This document shows positions 24,401 to 31,976 of a stretch of DNA of 64,000 nucleotides, in pieces (the first letter of the stretch is position 1; each line of letters opens with the position of its first letter). The stretch comes from Phoronis australis (lineage: Eukaryota; Phoronida; Phoronidae), in assembly GCA_002633005.1 (NCBI GenBank), contig NMRA01000197.1:226824-290823 (forward strand), read 5' to 3'. A program made the translations under genes and the position numbers. Under the pieces are notes generated by a model, which was not told where the DNA came from, searched no databases, and was given only the letters and a program-made list of their open reading frames with translations.

Positions 24401-25903
24401 CTACTACCGCATTATTTACTGGTGTATACTTTGTGTTACTTCGGGACTATGAAGGAAAAGTTCCAAGTAGAAATTTGTTTCTGGCATTCTAATGCTGTGC
24501 TAATCTCGTGTGTTGGTAAATTTGTTTTTAATTCTATGTTTCTGTGGTGCTTTAAGCAACTGATGTAGGATGTGCTTGTATTATGAAGATCACTCACATT
24601 TTGGCTCTAGCCTTTTGAGGAGACAATGACCATGCCTTTTCATTTTGCAAATTACAACATACTACATATATGACCTCTACTGGCCACTTTATGGTACCAA
24701 TAAACAACCCTAGAAGGATACCGTATACTGTGCAATTGTGGGCGCATTTCAACGCTCTGCGTTGCTCTTGTTCCAGTTGCTCGATAATGCTCTACAAAAC
24801 CCTGAACAGGCTCGATTTATAGTGCAAGAAAGACTTCAGCAGTTCCGAGGATTTGGTGGGGTATGATTCATCTCTAATTTGTTTCGTTGTTTGTTGTACA
24901 CTCTTGACCAATGGACTTAATCTTAGTCCATGGCTTGTTGACCCAGTCTGGGAATGTCGGATACAACTTCATCTTTACCAAGTTTTAATCTTATTAAACA
25001 AATAAATCTCTGGTACATTAAGAAAGTATTGCTAAGTGACCTTCATTTCCAAAGATCGAGTTTCTTAAATTATTTTTAAAGGCCCATTAACTGAATTTTT
25101 TAAAATCCTTTGTCATTACAAAATCTTGTTACTCCCAAAAAAATAGTGCCCAAAAATAGTGCCCACAAAAATAGTGCCCAGATGTTCGTAATCACGTGAT
25201 TGTTTTTTTTTTTTTGGTACATCTCGATTTTTCATGGCAACAAAGATTTACTTTTTCACAAGGACCTTGCAAATTTTGTTGTTGTTTTTTACTTTTATTG
25301 CTACAAAGTCATGTTGGAGATTTTCTTAAGGACATTTTAGCCTGAAAATGCAGCTGTTAAATGTGGAGATGTCAACATTTTGTGAAAGAGAAACAGACAA
25401 AGTTTTTACTTTTGAGAGCTGATTTTTTTGCAAATGTCTGAAAGTCAACAGCGATAATTGACGATTTGGAATAAAATGAAAAAGACATCCGATTTTATTG
25501 TTTTACATCTCCGGTCAAAGCTAATAACTTCAAGAAGTCTATCAACCCTGACAATAATCCCCCAAAATACGTATTTGGTCGTTAATTCCAAAATTATCCC
25601 TTTAATCGTCAGATTGCAAAATCCTAAGTTTGACACGTCAGTATCACGCTTCATACGCTATGCTTTGTTCTTTCTTATCACACTCACACCAAGTCGTATC
25701 TTACAGTAGGAATGAAACTGAAGTTGTATGTGTTACTGTAATAATCAATTTAGGCCATCTGCCTTCGGCAGGTTCGGATCGAAGAAAATGTTGCAGTGAC
25801 AACAGATGGCTGTGAAGTGTTGACCTGTGTCCCCAGGTCCGTAGAGGAGGTCGAGGCTGTAATGGCAGAAGAACCAGGTCAGCCACCAAAGAAACTTAAC
25901 TGA
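3306..25903 (+). CDS. PEPD: Xaa-Pro dipeptidase (prolidase), 14 exons, first exon missing
   Basis: Prolidase is a cytosolic M24B metallopeptidase that splits dipeptides with C-terminal proline or hydroxyproline, chiefly from collagen turnover. Exons, all with AG/GT borders and compatible phases, are: 3306-3489, 6630-6757, 7494-7557, 10545-10592, 11561-11622, 12222-12266, 13304-13426, 16256-16324, 17521-17598, 17852-18000, 20380-20564, 21983-22090, 24777-24860 and 25772-25903. They encode 485 residues. With a first exon of a few codons this equals the human length of about 493, and 14 plus one exons equals the human count of 15. The pita-bread metal ligands are all present: two Asp in exon 11 ([14 protein letters not shown]), His in GLGH (exon 12), Glu in TVEPG (exon 13) and Glu in RIEEN (exon 15). 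The substrate-site HYGHAGAPN is intact in exon 10. Nothing suggests a pseudogene. Introns carry many arrays and transposons, listed separately. The 3' end converges on the DNAJA2-type gene. Confidence 0.95.
3817..3995. repeat. Cluster of GGGCGGTTAA motifs related to the TA-flanked element
   Basis: Within PEPD intron 2, GTGGGCGGTTAACC or GGGCGGTTAA occurs four times with the inverted or variant forms GTTAACGCCC and GGGCGCTTATTAC, starting TTTACCGTAA. The motif vocabulary (CCGT, GGGCGCTTATTA, GCCCTGGGCGGTTA) is that of the ends of the TA-flanked elements at 37821, 42146 and 63646. It may be a short or rearranged relative; no second terminus was located. Confidence 0.45.
5565..5977. mobile_element. 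413-bp foldback (long inverted repeat) in PEPD intron 2
   Basis: The left arm begins CAAGGTACCTAAACTAC and the right arm ends with its complement GTAGTTTAGGTACCTTG. Arms of about 198 and 178 bp flank a loop of roughly 40 bp (about 5763-5799). Further matching blocks include ATATTCACGAGGAAACAC against GTGTTTCCTCGTGAATAT. The arms are themselves built from irregular repeats of ACACG and ACGGACTCAC type. There is no coding capacity. It is probably a foldback transposon or large MITE. Confidence 0.75.
6630..6757 (+). CDS. PEPD: PEPD exon 3
   Basis: The acceptor CATTTTTAG precedes [17 protein letters not shown] and the exon ends ATWMG plus two bases before GTAAGG. It aligns with human residues around SFFHWAFGVTEPGCYG and TWMGK without gaps. 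The exon ends with two bases of a Glu codon. Confidence 0.93.
6780..7025 (+). repeat. Dispersed repeat family R2, copy 1
   Basis: Shares ordered blocks with 8320-8560, 13085-13225 and 61190-61425: a CTTTTCTCATTTTTAA-type block, ATACAAAACTTGAATATG or similar, AATTTGG, a run of A and T, TTGTCCATATTGTGTCTTAAATT and GATTTTACTG-like endings. All copies are on the same strand and moderately diverged. Confidence 0.55.
7494..7557 (+). CDS. PEPD: PEPD exon 4 (first donor)
   Basis: The acceptor TTTTCTTGTAG precedes one base completing Glu, then [20 protein letters not shown] and a final Glu, in phase 0. The length equals the human exon (SKEHFKEKYAVDD and so on), so the first GTAGGT at 7558 is taken as the ancestral donor. 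The last codons and this donor are then repeated ten times downstream (7558-7887) with the frame open, so longer in-frame versions of this exon are possible. Confidence 0.9.
7558..7887 (+). repeat. 33-bp minisatellite, 10 copies, each carrying exon 4 end plus splice donor
   Basis: Ten consecutive 33-bp units follow the exon 4 donor. Each unit starts with GTAGGT or GTAGAT (donor sequence) and ends with the exon 4 tail encoding ISECYHTDE or ISECYHTEE. Because 33 is divisible by three and the exon ends in phase 0, the frame is open through all ten units as V(G/D)ISECYHTDE repeats, ending at a TGA about 20 bp after the array. Eleven donors in equivalent phase therefore exist from 7558 to 7888. 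The first and last units show ordered changes (GACGAG, then GATGAG, then GAGGAG), consistent with growth by unequal exchange or slippage. Confidence 0.95.
8320..8560 (+). repeat. Dispersed repeat family R2, copy 2
   Basis: Aligned with copies at 6780, 13085 and 61190 through AATTGCCCTTTTCTTACTTTT, TTTTGTATGATGGTAGATAT, GGTTATACTGTGTTCTAAATTGATG and ATTTTACTG. Non-coding, in PEPD intron 4. Confidence 0.55.
8897..9076. repeat. 59-bp minisatellite, 3 copies
   Basis: Three near-perfect 59-bp units containing CCCCTGGAGGCCACCACTG lie at 8900, 8959 and 9018, in PEPD intron 4. Confidence 0.95.
9404..10021 (-). pseudogene. Degenerate ubiquitin-specific protease (USP) fragment
   Basis: On the minus strand the 9404-9736 frame reads [17 protein letters not shown], then [19 protein letters not shown] and EEVQKSQAY. 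This is the C-terminal catalytic block of USP/UCH cysteine proteases (Y-L-hydrophobic, H-x-G, S-G-H-Y, W-hydrophobic-x-Y-D/N-D, S-x-A-Y). The catalytic GHY histidine position reads GYS, so the active site is lost. The upstream frame at 9821-10021 has [10 protein letters not shown] and a [10 protein letters not shown] segment as in USP zinc-ribbon regions, but stops and frame changes separate the two blocks. It lies antisense in PEPD intron 4 without visible introns, so a retrocopy or transposon-carried gene remnant is likely. Confidence 0.6.
10153..10526. repeat. 62-bp minisatellite, 6 copies, abutting PEPD exon 5 acceptor
   Basis: Units beginning GACCGTATCTTGTCACTCTT or GATCGTATCTTGTCACTCTT recur every 62 bp from 10153. 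The array ends 18 bp before exon 5, so the branch-point and polypyrimidine region of this acceptor lies at or inside the array edge. Confidence 0.95.
10545..10592 (+). CDS. PEPD: PEPD exon 5
   Basis: This 48-bp exon of exactly 16 codons reads [16 protein letters not shown] between TGGTTTTAG and GTAAGTG, matching human IASVLTSQKPSVLLTL. Its acceptor lies just 15 bp beyond the end of a six-copy 62-bp tandem array. Confidence 0.92.
11124..11328. mobile_element. Palindromic MITE of about 200 bp in PEPD intron 6
   Basis: ATTATTAAAATTTCTTGGTC and TATTTACACCGACCTCTTGT on the left are matched by inverted copies on the right (ACAAGAGGTCGGTGTAAATA, then TTTTAATAAT). The interior holds a further inverted block around CAGTCGGTCTATTCT and AGAATAGACCGACCG. 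Non-coding. Confidence 0.75.
11561..11622 (+). CDS. PEPD: PEPD exon 6
   Basis: It reads [20 protein letters not shown] plus two bases, between TTTTTGGCAG and GTGAGT. It matches the human segment GVNTDSGSVCREASFDGIS. Confidence 0.93.
11808..12092. repeat. 30-bp degenerate minisatellite, about 8-9 copies
   Basis: ATTGGCTGCATAGTTTGACT followed by AGATAAAATG recurs at 30-bp spacing, regular from about 11880 to 12090 and degenerate on the left side. PEPD intron 6. Confidence 0.9.
12222..12266 (+). CDS. PEPD: PEPD exon 7
   Basis: A 45-bp exon between TTGTTTCAG and GTAATT. One base completes Glu, then [14 protein letters not shown] and two bases of the following Cys codon. It is homologous to human FEVNNTILHPEIVEC. 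Confidence 0.92.
12739..12870. repeat. 42-bp minisatellite, 3 copies
   Basis: ATGACTGGTTATAACTGTAA recurs at 12739, 12781 and 12823, with a truncated start at 12865. PEPD intron 7. Confidence 0.92.
12890..13010 (+). repeat. Dispersed repeat family R3, copy 1
   Basis: Ordered blocks GTTAATTCC, TTCATTCTCAGTC, GATGAATTGGGCTTCTG, CAGCCATCATGACGG and TTTTGTCTGAATGC are shared with 29285-29400 (same strand) and, inverted, with 37062-37150 and 57285-57480. Length and lack of coding capacity suggest a short SINE or MITE-like family. Confidence 0.6.
13085..13225 (+). repeat. Dispersed repeat family R2, copy 3 (partial)
   Basis: Shares AATTATTTGTGTCTTAAAGT and GGTGAGATTTTACCG with the right end of the copy at 61190-61425. 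Partial and diverged; PEPD intron 7. Confidence 0.4.
13304..13426 (+). CDS. PEPD: PEPD exon 8
   Basis: The acceptor AATATTTCAG and donor GAGAG|GTGAGT flank [20 protein letters not shown] and then [20 protein letters not shown], leaving two bases of Ser. It spans the end of the N-terminal domain and the start of the catalytic pita-bread domain. The 3' part of the exon together with the donor is repeated three further times to 13654. Confidence 0.93.
13354..13654 (+). repeat. 75-bp minisatellite including PEPD exon 8 end and donor, 4 copies
   Basis: The first copy is the last 73 bases of exon 8. Copies at 13427-13501, 13502-13576 and 13577-13654 (with a 3-bp insertion, CAT) repeat it together with the donor GTGAGT. 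Coding bases are almost unchanged between copies. Because exon 8 ends two bases into a codon, reading through any donor gives AGG then TGA, so only the first donor can give a full-length product. Confidence 0.95.
14053..15717. mobile_element. Non-autonomous TTAA-flanked DNA transposon, 1.67 kb
   Basis: TTAA at 14049-14052 and 15718-15721 directly flanks inverted termini AGGAGAATGCCACCC and GGGTGGCATGCTCCT (14 of 15 bases complementary). TTAA duplication is the hallmark of piggyBac-type and some Kolobok-type insertions. The interior is GC-richer than its surroundings and has only short open frames, the longest about 80 codons on the minus strand with no recognised domain, so no transposase is encoded. 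PEPD intron 8. Confidence 0.8.
16256..16324 (+). CDS. PEPD: PEPD exon 9
   Basis: It encodes [20 protein letters not shown] then AG, after CTTGTTGCAG and before GTATGG. It matches human [20 protein letters not shown]. Phases of one and two bases fit both neighbours and rebuild Ser at each junction. Confidence 0.93.
17521..17598 (+). CDS. PEPD: PEPD exon 10
   Basis: It encodes [20 protein letters not shown] and QDGDM between TTTGTTTCCAG and GTATGA. It holds the conserved HYGHAGAPN block containing the substrate-site histidine of prolidases. Confidence 0.93.
17852..18000 (+). CDS. PEPD: PEPD exon 11 (two metal-ligand Asp)
   Basis: After TTTGTTTTCAG the exon reads [20 protein letters not shown] and continues to AVMAAMKP with one base over before GTATGG. 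The Asp residues of LFDMGG and ASDITC are the two bridging metal ligands of the dinuclear site (Asp276 and Asp287 in human numbering). Confidence 0.94.
18611..19765 (+). repeat. Dispersed repeat family R4, copy with internal tandem amplification
   Basis: The left end TTTTTATGTGCCCACATAAT matches the end of the R4 copy at 22884. The right part (19490-19765) matches it through CCTTTGATGTATG, TCATGAATGGAACGGCA, CGATGTGCCCCCTAGTG and CTCATGAAATTTGGCA. Between them a 58-bp piece of the element is amplified to about 15 copies. PEPD intron 11. Confidence 0.8.
18618..19487. repeat. 58-bp minisatellite, 15 copies
   Basis: Unit starts GTGCTCACATAATATGCAGC and includes CGTCCCTGTCTGTCTGATGT. It recurs every 58 bp (18618, 18676, 18734 and so on) with almost no differences except in the last three units and the first, indicating very recent expansion from the left side of an R4 repeat. 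Confidence 0.97.
20021..20169. repeat. 49-bp minisatellite, 3 copies
   Basis: GTATGTTATGTTGGGGAGAG recurs at 20021, 20070 and 20119 with a single difference among complete units. PEPD intron 11. Confidence 0.95.
20380..20564 (+). CDS. PEPD: PEPD exon 12 (metal-ligand His)
   Basis: The acceptor TTAATTGCAG precedes [20 protein letters not shown] and the exon ends with [20 protein letters not shown] and YPE, in phase 0 before GTATGT. The His of GLGH is the third metal ligand (human His370). Confidence 0.94.
21983..22090 (+). CDS. PEPD: PEPD exon 13 (metal-ligand Glu)
   Basis: This 36-codon exon lies between TTTGTTAG and GTGAGT. It reads [20 protein letters not shown] and ends [14 protein letters not shown]. 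The Glu of TVEPG is the fourth metal ligand (human Glu412) and the conserved Arg of LRSLRT is present. Confidence 0.94.
22884..24150 (+). repeat. Dispersed repeat family R4, longest copy, interrupted by assembly gap
   Basis: Starts TTTTTATGCACCCACATATT with an internal palindrome CACATATTTATATGTG, followed by a CCGTC-rich tract. It continues with TATCTCCAAAACCCTTTGA, TCATGAATGGGACGGCATG, GTGTGCCCCCTAGTGGCAA and ATTTTCATGAAATTTGG. The 34690-35495 copy is its inverse and 58440-58875 a diverged inverse copy. No protein frame. PEPD intron 13. Confidence 0.75.
23220..23747. other. Assembly gap (528 N)
   Basis: Unsequenced bases inside the R4 repeat copy, within PEPD intron 13. No PEPD exon is missing here, because exons 13 and 14 join in phase without residues lacking. 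Confidence 1.
24640..24776 (+). repeat. R4-like tail ending at PEPD exon 14 acceptor
   Basis: GCGCATTTCAACGCTCTGCG then TTGCTCTTGTTC ends at the exon 14 acceptor CAG. The inverse of 34690-34740 reads GCGCATTTCAACACTCCGCG then TTGCTCTTGTTC, 30 of 32 bases identical. The preceding text (TGGCCACTTTATGGTACCAA, AATAAACAACCCTAGAAG) resembles 34745-34800 inverted. Confidence 0.6.
24777..24860 (+). CDS. PEPD: PEPD exon 14
   Basis: 28 codons, [20 protein letters not shown] then QQFRGFGG, between TTGTTCCAG and GTATGA. The polypyrimidine part of the acceptor (about 24740-24772) is shared with a dispersed repeat found inverted near 34700. Confidence 0.93.
25772..25903 (+). CDS. PEPD: PEPD exon 15 with stop codon
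   Basis: After CCTTCGGCAG the exon reads [20 protein letters not shown], then [12 protein letters not shown] and a short Pro/Lys-rich tail ending LN and TGA. The Glu of RIEEN is the fifth metal ligand (human Glu452). The C-terminal tail differs from the human one, as is usual for this family. Confidence 0.94.
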   Translation, partial: VRIEENVAVTTDGCEVLTCVPRSVEEVEAVMAEEPGQPPKKLN

Positions 25904-26379
25904 CTTATGGCTGGGGGTCAGACTCCTGGCAGGAAATGCAGAGTAAAGTGAGCGCTTCAAGTATTTAGCCTCGTATTTAGAATACGTAAATCTGCTAAAA
26001 TGGAAATCATGCAAACTAATATGCTTGACTGAATCTTACTTAACTTACAAGCTTATGTTGACACTGGTGTCAAATACATGACTTTTATTGTATGCCATAT
26101 ATTGCTTTTGTCAATGCCTCTTGTTTTTCATCTGTAAAGACAAAATTGTGGACTCCTGTACATTGTCTTGCAACATTCTTGACTGGTTCGAATAGCAATG
26201 TAAAGACAAGATTCATTTCAAAATATGACATACATATCACAGTAACATTTGACTAAGGCACAAACTTGGTTATTCGGAAGTTTGGAATTTTTTAGTAGAG
26301 CATGAACAGCTAATCATTGCTTACATTTGTGACAATTCTGCATTTTAAAGTTATTTAAGACTCTATAAAAATAACCAAA
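25904..26379 (+). other. PEPD 3' flank / probable 3' UTR
   Basis: AT-rich sequence directly after the stop codon, with no recognisable gene. No single polyadenylation site could be chosen: AATAAA occurs only further on (about 26590 and 26659), inside or next to a dispersed repeat. Confidence 0.35.
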
Positions 26380-26640
26380 TTTGGCTTAGTTTGGAACATC
26401 TTATCGCAGATTCTGACCCATAGGATTCCTACGAAACTTCCTGATACTATGCTTTATTCACTGTTCTTAAGAACACTTAAGACAATGTTTTCGAAAATTT
26501 CCATTTTTGTACGAGGGGGTGAAGTTGCATAAAACAAAAACAGAATATTTTGAAAAACTGTAATGTAGTTTTTGATTGATAATTTATATCAAATAAAATT
26601 TGACCATGTTATTGATACCTTGTTAAAAATCAAATTCTAC
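26380..26640 (+). repeat. Dispersed repeat family R1, copy 2
   Basis: Same-strand relative of 2090-2410, sharing TTTGGAACATC, TACGAAACTTCCTGATACTA, TTTTGTACGAGGG, GAAGTTGCATAAAACA and ATATCAAATAAAATTTGACC. Confidence 0.65.
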
Positions 26641-27783
26641 TGTATTTGTACTTTCAGGAAATAAATGCTTTAAATTTACTTATAGTTAAAATTTACAGTT
26701 TTTAGAAATGCACAGACTTGGAGTGCAGCAGGTGGCGCTCTTTGAGCATGCACCCAGTACCATAAAATCCATCTTTTTACCGATTGTGAACGGTAAGCAT
26801 CCAAAATTTTAAGCAACAGATTGTTTTTGGTTCAAGTGAACCGTCCGGCACGTGAAGTAGTTGCAGAATACCAGTTTTCCCTCATCTGGTATTCATTTCA
26901 AGATTAGAGTACTAGTTACTCAAAGTAAATCCACCACTGACAGTGCCATCATAAATAGGTCAGCCTTCCTATTCTTACACAATTCTATCTAGATCTGGTT
27001 AAAGACCTTTGTCATGTCGCCTAATCTGTATGACTTTTGTGAAAAGGGAATTTTGAACAGTTGTAAACATGGCTGAAAAAAGAGGTTGAAAGCTATGGAA
27101 GACAAGATCATACAGTTTGTTCAGGAAAGTTAGCAGAGAGGAACACTTACTATAAGAAAAGAAAAGGAAGTACTCATTTTAGTCTGGCACGAGTTCTAAT
27201 TAATATGCAGAACCAACCTCCACTACCAGCATAACCCCAGAGAATGTTTTTCAGTCATAATTAATTTTTTAAATTGCCACAATTCTGGTGCTAACAGTGA
27301 TGCAAGTATTTTAGAGCATTTGCCATTTCTCAAAATTTTGACCTATATTATATCAAAAAAATGCATCTGTCCATTTTAAACAGGAGTATCCTACTGTTCC
27401 CTACACACACGCACGGACGCACCCACACATTACTCGACATGCTGTATTGTCCATTCCATTTCTCCTTTTCCTAATTTCGCTTTTATTGTTTTTTAAATTA
27501 TTTTGATTTTGTGTTCGTAACAACTTTAAAGAAGATTGCTATTTAACAGATCCTGGTCTTGGAACTGGTGCGAATGACCAGGTTAGTACACAGTCAAGTA
27601 CAATGTCTAACTTAATGACTTCACATTTTGTCAAAATAAATTAAGTTTTGAAGTGTCGGGAGTCAACTTTCAATATTCAAGTATGTTTGAGATGGTTCGC
27701 ATAAACAGTTATAGCACGAACAGTTTCAAGTGATCTTTTGTCTACTTTCTAAGTGCTCATGGTAGAAAACCTTTCCCACTGGT
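26641..27783. other. Intergenic stretch, nothing recognised
   Basis: AT-rich sequence between the R1 repeat and a CAGGGCTTGG-type MITE, between the convergent PEPD and DNAJA2-type genes. It has no protein frame, RNA gene or regular repeat that I can support. Confidence 0.4.
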
Positions 27784-27789
27784 TAGAAA

Positions 27790-27944
27790 TAGGTCCTGGA
27801 ATAACCCATGACAAAAAAGACTGAGGAAAATTTTTCAGGTAGTGCATCCTTCTACAAATAAATGCTAGGAAACTGGAAATCAAGTTAGAGGAAATTGAAA
27901 CCAAAAGAGGAAATCCTCTTATAAGAGGAAAATTCCAAGCCGTG
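27790..27944. mobile_element. CAGGGCTTGG-type MITE, 155-bp copy
   Basis: Begins TAGGTCCTGGAATAACCCAT (family consensus CAGGGCTTGGAATGACCCAT) and ends AGAGGAAAATTCCAAGCCGTG. The 6-bp direct repeat TAGAAA flanks it at 27784-27789 and 27945-27950. Confidence 0.8.
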
Positions 27945-28378
27945 TAGAAAGTGATCAAAATTAAAGAAAAATACATCTCCAGTAAAATGACACTGGCCTG
28001 GACATGACTAGGCCTAATTTCACCTTTACAAAGGTTGGCACCCAATTGTATTGTTTCACAAACAATGTTTGCAATGTCAGGAAAGCATTCAGCTGTAGCC
28101 ATAGTTATAAGAAGGAATCTCTTATGCAATATCAATTATTGACATGGTTGCTGAGGTTTTTGTCAACATGGCAAAACTTTTTTGTGACAAGATTCTCGAG
28201 GCGCATACCATCAGATCACAAGACCTTGCCAGAGCCTCACTGTGAGCAATGGCAGAATTGAACCCAGTAATTTGCAATACCCTGCAATAAACTATTGTTT
28301 GTCAAACTGTGGAATATTGTTCTGCTTCTATTTGATTACCCTAATGAATTCCTAGTAATTTCTTGCCAATGGAAGTAT

Positions 28379-28384
28379 TTTATT
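28379..28384 (-). terminator. Candidate polyadenylation signal AATAAA for the DNAJA2-type gene
   Basis: TTTATT on the + strand reads AATAAA on the gene strand within ATATAATAAAATACTTCC. Other weaker candidates may exist closer to the stop codon. Confidence 0.3.
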
Positions 28385-29284
28385 ATATTATACAGACATC
28401 ACAACAAGAATAAGTATTATGTATTAAATCTGATTCATTTACAGTAATCGGCTTTTTCAAAATCTCCCAATGAAAAAACTTTTCTTTTCTGTCTACTCTA
28501 GTACATTTCAGGGAACACAAATTGCAAAAACAAATCAAGCAAAACACTTCAGATGGTCGATACTTTGTAACAAGAAATAACACGCCGTAACAAACACCAT
28601 CAATCTTTGCCTTTCAAACATGCTCTTTTCAGCAAATTTAAAACTTCTCATATACAAGTTCTAAATAAGATGAAATCATTAATTATCATTAAGCAACATA
28701 CACTGTTCTGACAAACCTTTTTATACAGACAGGTAAGCTCGCATACAGAAGTTTTCAAAATAAATTGTTCAGCATCAAAATTCGACAAAGTTTCCACGCA
28801 CAAAACCACAACTAAACACACACTTCTTTTTGACTAGAACACAATTCAATTCCGGTAAGTTCTTCACAAAACCTTTGTAGAAATCAGAGACTTGCCTTAC
28901 AAGCCCAGGTCGCAAATAAACATCTTAATGGCAAGCTGCAATAACCGGCATTAAAATTCGAGGCAAATGCCATCTTGTGACACATATTTGACTACATTGC
29001 CAAATAATTCTGTTGAGAAGTTAGTCCCAAGTTTGACAATCTGACATAATTCTATTTTGAAAACTACTGTACAAGGTCTAAATAGGTACACTATGTACTA
29101 CACTGAAGTGCAAGCCTAGGATATACAAGCTGGATTAGAAAGCACATCACTAGAACAAGGCAGATACAGTGCAAGACAAAATCAATCGGACAAAACACCG
29201 TTTTCACATCATGACAGTTAATTCTGTTGGAATAACAATAAGGGTGTTAAATTCTAATTACAAAACGGATTAGTCACCTTAATA

Positions 29285-29400
29285 ACTTTCCTGGCAATTC
29301 CCCTTCATTCTCAGTAATGTCACATGACTACTCTGACGATTAATTTGGCTTCCGACCAGCCATCACGACATGTCATTTTGTCTGAATACCTTTGGCTGGT
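29285..29400 (+). repeat. Dispersed repeat family R3, copy 2
   Basis: Shares CAATTCCCCTTCATTCTCAG, CTACTCTGACGATTAATTTG, CAGCCATCACGAC and CATTTTGTCTGAATACC with the other R3 copies. Confidence 0.65.
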
Positions 29401-30848
29401 ATTGTAACCAATTAAGTCTGTTATCCATTTTGGACAAAGGAGCATGGTAAATGGACGTAGGGGCATGGTAAATGCATGCAAAGCATGAGCGGAGACAAAG
29501 CTTCAAGTTATACAAAAAAAATTGCAAACAATTGTCCAAGAAAATGAAAAAGCATGTTTATACAGCTGTTGTATGTTACAATGTAATGTAGGACTTCCTC
29601 AGCTAATCTTGCACTATAGTCTGAAGAAGTGTGCAAGAGGGTATGTCTTTAGTACAATAACACCAAATATGTACAAAGTATTTATAGACACTATACATGA
29701 AGAGTCATCATAAATACATGTCAACACATTGTTAATTAAACGACATTTAACAAAAACATTACTTCACAAGGTTGCCCATGAATGATATAGATAAGACTAT
29801 TGGACGAAACAGTACTTGTCCTCTTGTCCATCCTATTCAGGCATTGTTCCACCGCCCAATGGCTATAAATCCACCTTCCATCACAAAAATGTTGAATCAG
29901 ACTACTTAGTGTGAACATTCGTCTCAAATTGTTCCTTTAGTTAAATTAGAGGTGATTTTCAGTTTGGAAAAACTGACACTTTTTAGCAAAGACCAGGCTC
30001 TATGTACAAGTTGTCAGGTCATGGCCGGTCATTTAAAACACTGAGCATGGTTTCGAGCAATATCCAACAACCTGTGTTTTACAGGCTCAGAAACAACTCG
30101 AGATCCATTTTGTAACATTAAGTGGAGTACATAAAAGTTGTCGATTTGACAGGACTTAGGTTTATAAGGGTTTGAAATGTATATAGGTTTATAAGGGTTT
30201 GAAGTGTATATAGGTTACAAAGCAGTTGTATGATGGAACCACAAGACACCAGCAACCTCGAGTTATTCAAGACTGTATTGTATTGTTATTGTATTGTTAT
30301 TGTATTGTATTGTATTGGACAGTTCTTGCTGAAAATACTTTATAGCAGATCCTATTATTTACACATAAGTCCACAATCGTGTTCAACCAAATGTTTCATC
30401 ACAATTATGGAACACAAGCATTATACAATTGCAAATTTTCACCTCTCCAGCCTTTGTTGTGAACATGCATTGACAAAAGACCCTAGTTATGAATAATTAG
30501 CTTATTCAACAACCTGTTAGACCAAAAGAAATGTCATGATTGTATCTGGTCTGTGCCTGAGTCATGTGGATCACGACCCATTTCAGCTTGCATCAGGCAG
30601 TTCTTTCTTTTTGAAAATATGGACAATATTACCACATCGATTTTACAAAAACAGACCAGAATCAATTATGCTATATTCGGCTTTGTCTCCATGTGGATGA
30701 GTACACACCATGTGGATGAGTACACACCATGTGCACATCACAGAGTTGTAACTGGAGCACAGTATCACTGCTTGAAGTATTGAGAAAGAGTGTACACTAC
30801 ACATGAACCCTCATTTCAAGCAATGCTATAACACTGCTCTCTACACTA

Positions 30849-31072
30849 CAGATCTCTGATCAAATAATCCGCTAGTATCGACTTAAATATGGATCTCTGG
30901 TCAAAAAATCCCAATACCATCCACTTGCACATGGATCTCTGGTCAAATTATCCTCTACAATCAACTTACACATGGGTCTCTGGGGTCAAATATTCTCCTA
31001 CCATCCACTTAAACATGAATCTCTGGTCAAATAATCCCCTACCATCGACTTATACAAGGATCTCTGACAGGG
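30849..31072. repeat. About 42-bp degenerate minisatellite, 5 copies
   Basis: GGATCTCTGGTCAAATAATC with a following CTACCATCCACTTA-type block recurs about every 42 bp. One isolated further unit lies near 31455 (TCTGGTCAAATAATTCCTTA), so the array may have been larger. Confidence 0.85.
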
Positions 31073-31787
31073 ATATTCCTGGACCACGGCTTTGTGCCAT
31101 CAGCACATAAAAAATAAAAAGGCACAAGTACATTGCAGCAGCACAACACCCAGGTGCATCTCTTAAACGCAACACTTCCAAAATGCAAGATTCTAGTCAA
31201 CTTACAGCCGTGTGTTCTTATTTCGCCAAAGCTGCGCAGTCAGTTTGAAGTCTTTGTCAGATTGCCGTTTTGTATGGAATTTTTAAATGAACATACCAAG
31301 TAATTGTTTTGGTTGCCATTGGAGTTTCTGTTTCATATTTTACCACTTTAATAAAACTAAGTCTGCTGGGTAAAACTTTTTGAAAAAGGCACACTTTTTA
31401 TCATCAGGTGTGGCTAAAGGGCACAGCTTCAAACCTGGTCAGGAATATCCCTGCTCTGGTCAAATAATTCCTTACCATTGACTTATACAAGAGGTAAACC
31501 ATCCTCTGCATAGTTTTAAATTCTTCATTAGCTAAACTGATGGTTAAATTATAAAGGGGACATTGTACGTGCAATGGATTGTGGTTAATTGAGACAAAAA
31601 AGCTAACAAAGCAAATAAAACTTCGAGTCACCAGAATGCCAAATATCCCATCAACCAGTAATTCTGGTTGTGTGATTATTTACCAGGACACAAAACAAAA
31701 TTCCTCAAATTTAAAATTGTGTAACGGTGTGCTAGAGGGCAAATCTGTGAAATGGTTGAGAGATGTCACCAACGTGAGCAAGCAGTG

Positions 31788-31976
31788 TTACTGGTGCGCA
31801 CACTGCATGTGTGGTCCAGCACCACGTTCGTCGTCATCATCGTCGTCTTCATGATAGGCCTCACGTCGGCCGTACTCCCCGCTGGTGGCCGTCAGCTCCG
31901 TCATGCGTACTTCGTCCACGTGGTCTCCAGTGGGCATAGTGAATGGGGGTCTCTTTGGTAACAGTGTCTCTAATTG
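31788..31976 (-). CDS. DNAJA2: DNAJA2 last exon with stop
   Basis: Acceptor CCTGTTTCAG, then [20 protein letters not shown], an acidic run EDDDDDDE and GPHMQCAHQ then TAA. The CaaX-type end and acidic C-terminal tail are those of DNAJA2. Starts in phase 0. Confidence 0.94.
   Translation of the reverse strand, partial: QLETLLPKRPPFTMPTGDHVDEVRMTELTATSGEYGRREAYHEDDDDDDERGAGPHMQCAHQ

Larger units (their letters stand above)
28360..31787 (-). other. Probable DNAJA2 3' UTR region
   Basis: Downstream of the stop codon on the minus strand, no exon of another gene is visible for 3.4 kb, and a minus-strand AATAAA (28379-28384) could end the transcript near 28360. The stretch is AT-rich and contains an R3 repeat (29285-29400) and a 40-bp tandem array (30849-31072). 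Transcript extent is inferred, not seen. Confidence 0.35.

Noticed and set aside
27749-28135. 128-codon minus-strand frame
   Set aside because: It runs through a MITE with target duplications (27790-27944); composition is that of AT-rich non-coding DNA.
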